From Methanosarcinaceae archaeon (lineage in GTDB: Archaea; Halobacteriota; Methanosarcinia; Methanosarcinales; Methanosarcinaceae), in NCBI GenBank assembly GCA_016932675.1, contig JAFGCK010000036.1:1-64000 (forward strand): a stretch of DNA of 64,000 nt. Reading direction: 5' to 3'. Positions 33,602 to 42,585 of this stretch are shown in pieces. Under the pieces are notes generated by a model. That model was not told the DNA's origin. It ran no database searches and saw only the letters and a list, made by a program, of their open reading frames with translations. A program made the position numbers and the translations under genes. The number at the start of each line of letters is the position of its first letter. The first letter of the stretch is position 1.

Positions 33602-33958
33602 AACGAAGCTGATACTATCGAAGATGCTGAAAGGACCACAAAGATCGCTGTTGTAAGATGCGACATCGTTTCCAAGACGTGCCCGGGAGTTGAATGCTTC
33701 ATGGCATTCAACAAGCGCAGCATGCATTTCAGTCAATATGATGATAAAGCAGAAATAGTAGCTTTCTTTACATGTGGGGGATGCCCGGGACGCAGGGTAT
33801 ACCGCCTTATAAAGTCCCTCAAGAAGTCCGGGGTCGATGTGGTCCATCTCAGCTCATGTATGCAGATGGACAACTATCCAGAGTGCCCGCATATAGAGGA
33901 GATAAAAAAGACGATCAAGGATACAGGAATCAGTATCGTTGAAGGGACACATCACTGA
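33602..33958 (+). pseudogene. CGGC-domain protein lacking an in-frame start codon
   Basis: Frame reads TTKIAVVRCDIVSKTCPGVECFMAFNKRSMHF...EIVAFFTCGGCPGRRVYRLIKSLKKSGVDVVHLSSCMQMDNYPECPHIEEIKKTI; in-frame stop TAA at 33599-33601 and no ATG/GTG/TTG before the conserved motif. Confidence 0.6.
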
Positions 33959-33974
33959 TATCCGGGAGTATGTA

Positions 33975-34343
33975 ATGATCACAAGAACAATTGTCAAAAT
34001 AGATGAGGAGAAATGTAACGGATGCGGGAAATGCATTGCCCCCTGTGCAGAGGGAGCCATCGCGCTTGTCAATGGCAAGGCAAAAGTGATCTCAGAAGAA
34101 CTGTGTGACGGCATGGGATTCTGTATCGGAGTATGTCCGGTAGGTGCCATATCCGTAGAGCAGAGACAGACCCTGGAGTTCAACCCGGAAAAGGCCAGAG
34201 CGCAACCCGTAAGGACCGATGTCTCCATCCGGTGCTTCAGATGCGGCTGTGGAGAGAACAAAGCTTACCTCCTTCCCTTAAGGCACAACATGGAAAGCCT
34301 GTGGGTATGCACACGGTGCCTTCCACAACTCATACATGGATAG
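33975..34343 (+). CDS. 4Fe-4S dicluster ferredoxin-like protein
   Basis: MITRTIVKIDEEKCNGCGKCIAPCAEGAIAL...EELCDGMGFCIGVCPVGAISVEQR; extra C-terminal Cys cluster RCFRCGCGENKAYLLPLRHNMESLWVCTRCLPQLIHG. Confidence 0.9.
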   Translation: MITRTIVKIDEEKCNGCGKCIAPCAEGAIALVNGKAKVISEELCDGMGFCIGVCPVGAISVEQRQTLEFNPEKARAQPVRTDVSIRCFRCGCGENKAYLLPLRHNMESLWVCTRCLPQLIHG

Positions 34344-34349
34344 ACCTTT

Positions 34350-35327
34350 ATGGTTATCATTATAGAACTGACAAAAACAGCAGACTACCTTTGTGATTAT
34401 ACATTCAATTTCCACTGGCATAACAGGACGATCGGCCCTGATGATGTTATCCTTCCCAGAAAAGTACCAGGTACACCTACAGTGACCTGGTTGAAGCACT
34501 GAAATCAGAAGATGATGTCCGCATCAGGGGAGATGTTGGAAAGAATTTCGCCTACAGCATGGGGGCCGACCTTAAACACTTCGGAGGTAGCGGGGATGCA
34601 GAAAATGCAGGAAAGATCATCGTTGATGGGAACATCGGCCCGGAGGCTGCCATGGGCATGGTTGCAGGTTCGCTCTACGTCGGGGACAGGATCGAAGAAC
34701 CAGTCGGGAACATCATTGAGGTTGTATCTGACAATGAGAATTACAGAAAGTTTCGTTCCATTACGGACATAGCCTGCAATGGACCAGGGAATGACAACCT
34801 GATATCAAATGAATACAATGCAGACGAAGGAACAATTACACTCAAAGACGGCATACTCCGGGGAACCATTGGTGCACGCTGCTACAGGCCTGTGAACATC
34901 ATCGTTGAAACGATACGTATAACGGGACAGGTGTCCTTATGAGAGAAGGCACCGTCACTGTGCATGGCAATGCCGGAATGAATACCGGCTCACACCTCTA
35001 TGGAGGTACTGTGGCAGTACTTGACAGTGTAGGAGAATTCGCAGGTGCTTACATGAAAGACGGCGTGCTTGCCTTCCACAAAGCCAGGGGTTTCATTGGT
35101 GCCGGCATGTCGGGAGGCAGTATATACTCCAGAGATAAGGCAAAGACCGGCTCACCTGCAGCAAAGGTCAGGATGAAAGGGGAAGACGGTGCACTTATGA
35201 GAAGACTGATGGGGCCGGGAGAGTGGAGTCCATGCTCTACAACAAATACGAGGTAGAGAAGGAAAAAGAAAAATACACGGAAGTCCGCATGCGCGACGGA
35301 TCTGTGGTTATGAGAAGGATCGAGTGA
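34350..35327 (+). pseudogene. GXGXG-domain (glutamate synthase domain 3 / FwdC-like, often annotated tributyrin esterase) gene disrupted by frameshifts
   Basis: Homology-like text continues across frames: RYTYSDLVEALKSEDDVRIRGDVGKNFAYSMGADLKHFGGSG...VNIIVE (frame of 34559) -> NDTYNGTGVLMREGTVTVHGNAGMNTGSHLYGGTV (frame of 34939) -> GRVESMLYNKYEVEKEKEKYTEVRMRDGSVVMRRIE* (third frame). Confidence 0.75.
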
Positions 35328-35505
35328 AATAAAATATTCACGGATGCCCCTGAAACTTAGCTCCCCGAGACCTTTTTTATGAGCTGTGTGAACATCTTAC
35401 CGCTCCATCATATCAGCCTGGGATCCACCTAATGCTTGCACCATACCAGCTGAACGAGTTAGAGATGACCATCCGGAACATTGAATGAAAACTCCCCAAT
35501 GAAGC

Positions 35506-36951
35506 TTATTGGATAGTAATGAATTTGAGGAGGTTAGTCCCGCCGGGATGGCCCTGACCACCTGGTTGTCCCTGTGTAAGAATGATCATGTCACCTGGAT
35601 CGACAAAACCCCATTTTTTCAGCGTATCGGTCACTGTGACCTCCCAGTCATCAACATGCTCCCTGACATATGTAGGATGTACAGCATACTGTAATGCCAA
35701 TTGCTCGCATATCTCCGGATAGCGGCTAAAGGCCAGTATCCACCTGTCCGGCCTGAAACGTGAGATATTCCGCGGAGTCTTTCCGGACACAGTAGGGGTT
35801 ACAACATATTTTACGGGGAGGTTCTGAAGGGCATCGTTCACCTGCATGGAGATCACGTCCTCAACACCAGGGTGCATGCGGCGAAGAGCCCTTTTCATCA
35901 TTTCAGTACCCTCCTTGTTATTACTTCTCCAGACCTCGGTCGATCTTGCGATCCTGACCATCATCTTCACAGTCTCTACCGGATACTTCCCCACAGCGGT
36001 CTCTGCTGAAAGCATCACGGCATCCGTACCGTCGATAATGGCATTTGCAACGTCCGTGGCCTCGGCCCTTGTCGGACGGATATTCTCTATCATGGACTCA
36101 AGCATCTGCGTTGCGGTGATCACCGGCTTGCTGAGCAGGTTGGTCTTGTGTATTATCTCTTTTTGTACCACAGGCACATCCTGGATCGGTATCTCCACAC
36201 CCAGGTCACCACGGGCTATCATAATGCCGTCACTTTCAGCTATGATAGCATCGATATTCCTTACAGCCTTTTCACGTTCTATCTTGGATATCACGAAGAT
36301 ATCCCTGCCTTTATCAGCCGCATAACCGCGCAATTTCCTGATATCTTCCGCAGATTCTATGAAAGACGCACAAAAAACATGAATATCCTCATTCAGGGCA
36401 AAGTCAACTATCTCAAGGTCCCTGTCTGTGATAGGGTCTATGAACAGAGCAGCGCCCGGGATATTCAGTCCCTTATTTGAAGACAGAGGGCCGCCGACCA
36501 TCACCTCACAACAGATATCCTCACCCTGAACAGCAGTACAGTTAAGCTGGATGAATCCATCGTTCAGGTACACAACCCTGCCTATATCCAGGCTTTGTGC
36601 AAGTCTTTTGTAATTCACAGGGATAACCAATTCCGTGCCCGGTACATCCCTTGTGGTCAGGGTGACATGACTGCCTTTTTTCAGGAAGACCGGTTCATCC
36701 TGAAACTTTCCAACCCTCATCTTAGGACCGGGCAGGTCAGCAAGTATTGTGACAAACTTATCCAGATCGGAGCTTATTGACCTGATCCTTCTGATAATTT
36801 CATGCTGGTCTTCAAGATCACCATGGGAAAAGTTCAGTCTGGCAACATTCATTCCATTGATTATCAGCTCTTTCAGCACTTCCTCAGAGGAAGATGCCGG
36901 GCCGATCGTGCACACGATCTTTGTTTTGTTCTCTGGCAGATGCATGGTCAT
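35506..36951 (-). CDS. pyk: Pyruvate kinase
   Basis: KTKIVCTIGPASSSEEVLKELIINGMNVARLNFSHG; MIARGDLGVEIPIQDVPVVQKEII; TATQMLESMIENIRPTRAEATDVANAIIDGTDAVMLSAETAVGKYPVE. Confidence 0.97.
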   Translation of the reverse strand: MTMHLPENKTKIVCTIGPASSSEEVLKELIINGMNVARLNFSHGDLEDQHEIIRRIRSISSDLDKFVTILADLPGPKMRVGKFQDEPVFLKKGSHVTLTTRDVPGTELVIPVNYKRLAQSLDIGRVVYLNDGFIQLNCTAVQGEDICCEVMVGGPLSSNKGLNIPGAALFIDPITDRDLEIVDFALNEDIHVFCASFIESAEDIRKLRGYAADKGRDIFVISKIEREKAVRNIDAIIAESDGIMIARGDLGVEIPIQDVPVVQKEIIHKTNLLSKPVITATQMLESMIENIRPTRAEATDVANAIIDGTDAVMLSAETAVGKYPVETVKMMVRIARSTEVWRSNNKEGTEMMKRALRRMHPGVEDVISMQVNDALQNLPVKYVVTPTVSGKTPRNISRFRPDRWILAFSRYPEICEQLALQYAVHPTYVREHVDDWEVTVTDTLKKWGFVDPGDMIILTQGQPGGQGHPGGTNLLKFITIQ

Positions 36952-37112
36952 ATCGTTCCTCGGTTACTCCGGTTCTGTACTATTATGGAACTGATTGAAT
37001 TAAGGTTTATTCCGCAGCATTCAAACGCCTTTATATAATCGCAGATCGAAGGATGGGTCATCAGGGATTCCTGTAAAGATATGGAAATGACATCGATAAT
37101 TGGAGTGTTGTG

Positions 37113-40100
37113 ATGGCAACTGCGGTTTATGAACTGACGGATGAACAAAAGCAAGAGCTTTCATCTATTTTCGGGAAAGGGGTCAATTTCAGGGAAAAGG
37201 AAAGGCACTACTACACCCATGATGTAGGTGCACTGCCATCCCTTGTAAAAAGAATGATCGGCAAGACAATGCCTGCTGCAATTGTAAAGGTCACCGGTGA
37301 GGAGAAAGCTGTCGGGCTTATGAAGTTTGCACGCAAGTACGGCATTCCTGTTGTACCAAGGGCGGGTGCATCTTCAGGTTACGGCGGCATCATCCCTACA
37401 AAAGGCGGTATTGTCGCCGATATGACACCCATGAGGAGGATCATCAGTATAGACAAAGAGAATCACCTGGCTACAGTGGGAGCAGGCATGATATGGTATG
37501 ACCTGGAAACAAAGCTGAAAGAGGAAGGACTTGCTGTCCGGGCTGTTCCCTCCAGCGCACTTTCGGCAACCGTGGGAGGCTGGCTTGCCCAGAACGGTGT
37601 TGGTTACGGAAGCTATGAATACGGCTGGTCACAGGACACCATGAGCTCAGCACGGGTCGTGCTTCCCAACGGCGAGGTAAAAGAGTTTGCAGGGGAAGAG
37701 CTGGATAAGATCACAGGCACCATGGGGACCACGGGCATAATCACACAGGTAACCCTTAAGACCAGGGACTATGAGAAGAATTCAGCCATTTCAGCAGGGT
37801 TCCCTGATGCCGGCAGTATGAAGGAAGCCATCAAAAAAGTGAGTGAGAAGAAGATCCCTGTCTGGGCCATATCGTTCATTAACCCCCAATGGGCCGATAT
37901 GAAGAACCGTGCACCACACAAGACACACTACGGAGAGACCGTAGAGGAGCACAGGCCCGAGCTTCCTCATTCCTATATATGTAACTTCGCCTACCCGGAG
38001 TCAAGGGATATCAGCGGGCTTAAAGAGACAATTGAAAAGGCAGGAGGAAAGGTGCTGCCCGAAGAGGTCGCAGAACATGAGACCCGGGAATGGTTCAGGT
38101 CCATGAAGGTCAAAAGGCTTGGTCCGTCATTCATTCCCGCAGAAGTGGTCGTCCCGGTGGACAGTATCGACACCATGTTCAATGCGATAAACGATAAGAT
38201 AGGACAGCCTGTACTTGTGGAGGGAATGGTCGCAAAGGGTGACGAAGCTGTCATGCTCTGTTTCATGCCGCACTCTGAGACATCGTTCAGGTATAATCTT
38301 GCATTCCCGCTTGCTTTGAGCATAGTCAAAATTGCCGAAGAGAACGGCGGCAGGATATATTCCTCAGGACTTTACTTCGCAAGGCAGGCAGAGAACGTCT
38401 TTGGCAGGAGACTACCGGTTATCAGGGAATTCAAAAAGCAGGTCGATCCCGATGACATAATGAACCCCGAGACCCTCACAGGCAGATCCATGCTGAAGAC
38501 TGGGCTTTCCTTTGCAAAGACATTTGAACCCATGGCCCGTGTTGTGGGCAATATGTCGGGGGTTGACAGACAGGAGTTCAGGGATACAAAAGGAATTCCC
38601 GGTGACATAGTCTCCCATGCATACACCTGTGCCCAGTGCGGATACTGTGTGAACGAATGTGATCAGTACTACGGGCGCGGCTGGGAATCCCAGTCACCCA
38701 GGGGCAAATGGTTCTTCCTCAAGGAATACTTTGCAGGCAGGATGGAACTCGACCAGGAGCAGGTTGATACCTTCCTTGCATGTACCACCTGTGAGATGTG
38801 TGATCATTTCTGTCAGCTGGACCTTCCCATTGAGCGCTCATGGATGACACTCAGGGAGAATCTTGTCCAGAAGAGAGGCATGATGACCATCCCGCCCTTT
38901 GAGATCATGGCTCAGAGCCTTGACAACCAGAGGAATATATGGGCAAGCTACAGGAAAGACAGGGACATGTGGATGCCCGATGACATCCGGGCAAAGGTCA
39001 GGGACAAGGCTGATATCGCCTATTTTGCCGGGTGTACCGCATCCTTTGTGGAGAAGGATGTTGCCATAGGTGCTGTCAGGCTTCTTGATGATGCGGGAAT
39101 TGAGTTCACTACCCTGGGCGACAGGGAAGCATGCTGTGGAATACCGATGCTGGTCGCAGGAAAATGGGATGTTTTTGAGAGAATACTTAAAATGAACATC
39201 GCCAACATGCAGAAACAGGAAGTTAAAACAGTCATCACATCGTGTCCTGCCTGCCTTCTCATGTGGAGGACCATCTATCCCCAGTGGGCTGAGAAACTCG
39301 GCATGGACTTCGATATAGAAGCAAAGCACTATTCCGAAGTGCTCGTGGATAAGATGGATGTGCTGAAACCCAAGTTCAAGGTCCCCTTGAACAAGACCAT
39401 TGCCTGGCACGACTCATGCCACATCGGAAGGGCAGGTGCCGGAGTCTACGAGCCTCCGCGTGAGCTGCTCAAGGCAATTCCAGGTGTTAAGTTAAGGGAA
39501 ATGGAGCACAACCGCGAGAAAGCGCTGTGCTGTGGTTCTGTTGTAACGCTCATCGATGAGCCGGATGTTGCATGCAGGATCGGCAACGTTCGTTTGCAGG
39601 AAGCGGTTGACCAGGATGCCGACATCATGGCTGCACTCTGCCCATGCTGTCTTGTTCAGTTCAGGGTCGCTGCCAGGGAGAACAATGTGGAGATGAAGAT
39701 AGAGGACCTTGGCGCTCTGGCAGCCCGCAGTCTTGGTTACGATATCCCTGAAACGACTGAGGATGCTCTTGTTGCCTGGGCAACTTTCGACAAGATGATC
39801 GAACTCATGGTGCCGGAGAACATGACCGAGATGATGGTGGAATTGCTGCCTGACATGATAGGTGCAATGCCTTCCTACATGCGGGCAATGATGAAGACCA
39901 TGAAGTACGTACCCGGCATGGATGCCCTCATGCGACCGATGATGCCAAGGATGATGCCCCTGCTCATGCCATCCCTTATGCCGAAAGTAATGCCAAGAAT
40001 GCTCGAGGCCGTTGAGAAGAGGGTGCCGATGCCTGAGCATATAAAGGAGCAGATGCCTGACCTCATGCCTGCGGCAATGAACAACCTGATGCCTAACATG

Positions 40101-40160
40101 CTTCCGCAGATAGCGCCACTGCTAACGCCGAAGATGATAGAGTACATAAAGGCGAACTGA
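37113..40160 (+). CDS. FAD-linked oxidase fused to 4Fe-4S and CCG (heterodisulfide reductase D/GlpC-like) domains; D-lactate dehydrogenase-like, Met/Pro-rich C-terminal tail
   Basis: GIPVVPRAGASSGYGGIIPTKGGIVADMTPMRRI FAD_binding_4; CAQCGYCVNECDQYYG...CTTCEMCDHFCQLDLP; two CCG-type motifs (FAGCTASF...CCGIPML; HDSCHIGRAGAGVYEPPRELLKAIPG...ALCCGS). Confidence 0.9.
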   Translation: MATAVYELTDEQKQELSSIFGKGVNFREKERHYYTHDVGALPSLVKRMIGKTMPAAIVKVTGEEKAVGLMKFARKYGIPVVPRAGASSGYGGIIPTKGGIVADMTPMRRIISIDKENHLATVGAGMIWYDLETKLKEEGLAVRAVPSSALSATVGGWLAQNGVGYGSYEYGWSQDTMSSARVVLPNGEVKEFAGEELDKITGTMGTTGIITQVTLKTRDYEKNSAISAGFPDAGSMKEAIKKVSEKKIPVWAISFINPQWADMKNRAPHKTHYGETVEEHRPELPHSYICNFAYPESRDISGLKETIEKAGGKVLPEEVAEHETREWFRSMKVKRLGPSFIPAEVVVPVDSIDTMFNAINDKIGQPVLVEGMVAKGDEAVMLCFMPHSETSFRYNLAFPLALSIVKIAEENGGRIYSSGLYFARQAENVFGRRLPVIREFKKQVDPDDIMNPETLTGRSMLKTGLSFAKTFEPMARVVGNMSGVDRQEFRDTKGIPGDIVSHAYTCAQCGYCVNECDQYYGRGWESQSPRGKWFFLKEYFAGRMELDQEQVDTFLACTTCEMCDHFCQLDLPIERSWMTLRENLVQKRGMMTIPPFEIMAQSLDNQRNIWASYRKDRDMWMPDDIRAKVRDKADIAYFAGCTASFVEKDVAIGAVRLLDDAGIEFTTLGDREACCGIPMLVAGKWDVFERILKMNIANMQKQEVKTVITSCPACLLMWRTIYPQWAEKLGMDFDIEAKHYSEVLVDKMDVLKPKFKVPLNKTIAWHDSCHIGRAGAGVYEPPRELLKAIPGVKLREMEHNREKALCCGSVVTLIDEPDVACRIGNVRLQEAVDQDADIMAALCPCCLVQFRVAARENNVEMKIEDLGALAARSLGYDIPETTEDALVAWATFDKMIELMVPENMTEMMVELLPDMIGAMPSYMRAMMKTMKYVPGMDALMRPMMPRMMPLLMPSLMPKVMPRMLEAVEKRVPMPEHIKEQMPDLMPAAMNNLMPNMLPQIAPLLTPKMIEYIKAN

Positions 40161-40194
40161 GAACCAGGCGAACTGAGAACCGAAAGAAAGTCAG

Positions 40195-40216
40195 AAGGCC
40201 ATATGGCCTTTTCTTT
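40195..40216 (+). terminator. Palindrome plus pyrimidine run downstream of the FAD oxidase
   Basis: AAGGCCATATGGCCTT (40195-40210) followed by TTCTTTCCC. Confidence 0.5.
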
Positions 40217-40223
40217 CCCTGTT

Positions 40224-40433
40224 CTATTCTTTCGGGATATTTTCCGGAATGGGCTTATCAGGCGTTACACCGTAGTATTCGGTCCTTGCCCTGCCCCATA
40301 TACAGCCTTTCTTCCCGAATATCTTAAGTTCGAAGTCCTGAACTGCCTTGCAGATGCTGTTGCCAGCACGTGCTCCCCTGCAGACAGGGCAATATCTCTC
40401 ACAGAAGACCGGGGGCTTTTTCTTCTCCGCCAT
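40224..40433 (-). CDS. Small Cys-containing conserved hypothetical protein
   Basis: 69 aa MAEKKKPPVFCERYCPVCRGARAGNSICKAVQDFELKIFGKKGCIWGRARTEYYGVTPDKPIPE; GGAGG-like sequence upstream (minus strand). Confidence 0.65.
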   Translation of the reverse strand: MAEKKKPPVFCERYCPVCRGARAGNSICKAVQDFELKIFGKKGCIWGRARTEYYGVTPDKPIPENIPKE

Positions 40434-40816
40434 AATGACCTCCCTTTACTGACAATTAAGATATTTACTGATACAGCTTGATCTTTTCCAGACTGCACCG
40501 TATTACCAGCCTTTATCAGATAAAAATGTATTCGACAGGTTGAGACTTTGGGCCTTAGGCATCAGGCTGCAAATATCTGTTATGTCAAAGCATAAGAACC
40601 ATCTTAATGCACAGTAGATCAGATCTATGCTTAAAGGGAATTTTTATATACTATACTACACATTGTATAAGTGCTTTTAGAGTTTGGAACTGATTTGCTA
40701 GATTATAAGTTTAGATAGTAGGGCTTTATTGTTTTACTGTTTTTTCATATTTTCAACTAATGGTTATATCTCTTTTTAAGCTATTAAATTAGGACGTGAA
40801 ATATTTGTTTAGTAAC

Positions 40817-41008
40817 ATGAATTCAACTGCTCCAGTAGAAGCTGGAGAAAGCTATGATGTAACAATTGAAGATATCGCAAGAGAAGGCGATGGGATCGCA
40901 AGAGTAAGCGGATTTGTTATCTTTGTCCCTGAGACAGAAATTGGTGATGAAGTCACCATAAAAGTTAGCAAAGTAATGAGCAAATTCGCATTTGGCGAAG
41001 TTGCTTAA
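40817..41008 (+). CDS. TRAM domain small protein (putative RNA-binding)
   Basis: MNSTAPVEAGESYDVTIEDIAREGDGIARVSGFVIFVPETEIGDEVTIKVSKVMSKFAFGEVA. Confidence 0.92.
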   Translation: MNSTAPVEAGESYDVTIEDIAREGDGIARVSGFVIFVPETEIGDEVTIKVSKVMSKFAFGEVA

Positions 41009-41038
41009 TTTACAATTCATCATTAATTAAAAATGTAT

Positions 41039-41078
41039 TGGGAAATCAATGTTTTGGTTTTCCATTTTTACTTTTCTT
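41039..41078 (+). terminator. Hairpin plus T-rich terminator after TRAM gene
   Basis: TGGGAAA...TTTTCCA stem (one G-U) followed by TTTTTACTTTTC. Confidence 0.5.
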
Positions 41079-41137
41079 CTATCCGATAACCTATTATTAG
41101 TGCAGTGCGCTGTTGGGTTGCGGGGTAAGTCGTAGGG

Positions 41138-41407
41138 ATGCAAGATAAGATTTTTTTTGGTGAGTATGAGGTTAATTGCGGGGACTCAAATATGTTGTAT
41201 TGCGGGGCTCATCCTTCAGGTGTCCTAGAAGTGATTTTGTCGCAAGCTCCTCTGTGCCTTGAACTATGTGGGGAATGGGAACTTGCCATCGGGCAAAAAA
41301 GATACGTTCATTCTGATTTGATAGATCAATGGCAACACCTGTACATCAATTATGAGATAGCCATCAATAACCGAAGAATTATAAAATATGTTAAACGGTT
41401 CATATAA
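41138..41407 (+). CDS. Hypothetical protein (89 aa), AT-rich block
   Basis: ORF only; no recognised family; adjacent to another small ORF in the same orientation. Confidence 0.35.
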   Translation: MQDKIFFGEYEVNCGDSNMLYCGAHPSGVLEVILSQAPLCLELCGEWELAIGQKRYVHSDLIDQWQHLYINYEIAINNRRIIKYVKRFI

Positions 41408-41432
41408 TATAAAAACACCAGGAGTTGAAACA

Positions 41433-41696
41433 ATGCAAGCAAAAATTCCAGACCTTGATAAGCATAAGATGCAGAGTAGTTTTTCCAGACGAGAGCAAAA
41501 ATTTTTCATCAGGGATTGCTTTAATTTTATCCGCGAAAACAACAGTGAGACACACGAAAAACTTCAGGAACTATTATCAGTGTGGGTAGCAGACCGTAGG
41601 CGGCAATATGGTATACCATTAAATATGAATGAACTCTCTCAGTTTGAACAATTCATTAACAGTTCTCATCCATATTACAAGCTCCTCGTGCGATAA
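41433..41696 (+). CDS. Hypothetical protein
   Basis: MQAKIPDLDKHKMQSSFSRREQKFFIRDCFNFIRENNSETHEKLQELLSVWVADRRRQYGIPLNMNELSQFEQFINSSHPYYKLLVR; TAATG overlap with the next small ORF. Confidence 0.45.
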   Translation: MQAKIPDLDKHKMQSSFSRREQKFFIRDCFNFIRENNSETHEKLQELLSVWVADRRRQYGIPLNMNELSQFEQFINSSHPYYKLLVR

Positions 41697-41773
41697 TGAT
41701 CATCGACCTTAATGATTTTCCCAAAGGTAAGGCTTTGTTGGGGTTAAGTGATGAAATTAGCGAACTGCTGAAT

Positions 41774-42271
41774 TTAGAGTTTGGACTGCACTTCCCTTGC
41801 AAATTCCTTTGCCTTCTGTACACGGCTCTCGTCAGGCTGTCCCTTTGTGGAAGGACCCATCTCACCGAATGCCTTCATCTGCGGGTCATCCATCTTTAAG
41901 AGCATATCGATCACAGGCTGGGCGAGTTCTCCCTGGCAATCGAATCTGCCAAGTATGTTCGCACCGGCGGCTGCCTGTTCAGCGGAACCGGTCCATGAAT
42001 GGATCGCCTCGAAACCTTCGGGGACTGCATGGGTCATGAATATGGCGATGTTCCTGCCGGACGTCTTTTCGGATAAGAAGGCCTTCACATCTGGAGGAAC
42101 ATCGAACTGCATAACAGGGAAACCTATGAAAGCAAGGTCGTATCCTTCAAGGTCCGATACCTCAGCTATGGGCTTGATATCCTTTTCCCCTTCAAGTTCG
42201 CCATAGATGGCTTCTGCGATTTTCTTTGTGTTTCCGGTCTGGGTCATGTAGGTTACTAGCATCTTCATATC
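41774..42271 (-). CDS. Flavodoxin family protein
   Basis: MKMLVTYMTQTGNTKKIAEAIYGELEGEKDIKPIAEVSDLEGYDLAFIGFPVMQF; FMN-binding TGNTKK loop. Confidence 0.9.
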   Translation of the reverse strand, partial: DMKMLVTYMTQTGNTKKIAEAIYGELEGEKDIKPIAEVSDLEGYDLAFIGFPVMQFDVPPDVKAFLSEKTSGRNIAIFMTHAVPEGFEAIHSWTGSAEQAAAGANILGRFDCQGELAQPVIDMLLKMDDPQMKAFGEMGPSTKGQPDESRVQKAKEFAREVQSKL

Positions 42272-42585
42272 TATCCTGTCCATGATTGGTCTTGGTAGGT
42301 AATTGTATCTTCTACATACTTATATAGATAAGCGTTAGTGACCGCTCCCACGGCTAAAGCCGGAGGCTTTCTCCATCCCTGCGCCCAGTTATATGTACTA
42401 TCCTGATCCAGGTACAAAAATGACTATTTCATGATCAAAAAGCCGGATCCAGCCTAACAAAGGCCCCCATCCGCCGAGACTTCATGTAGATATTATAAGG
42501 GTAAAATTAGAAATATCAACAGACAGATAAGAATAGTGAACGATTCTGAAGGCTTTCAAATATATTGATCACGCGGAGGAAGAAT

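Noticed and set aside
35330-35505. Coding-like stretch HLMLAPYQLNELEMTIRNIE between the GXGXG pseudogene and pyk
   Set aside because: Too short and no family recognised; possibly a gene-tail relic but not supportable without a search.
41696-41899. 67-aa ORF MIIDLNDFPKG... as an intact gene
   Set aside because: Only its first ~26 codons lie outside the flavodoxin gene; the rest is antisense to flavodoxin, so it is treated as a truncated fragment.
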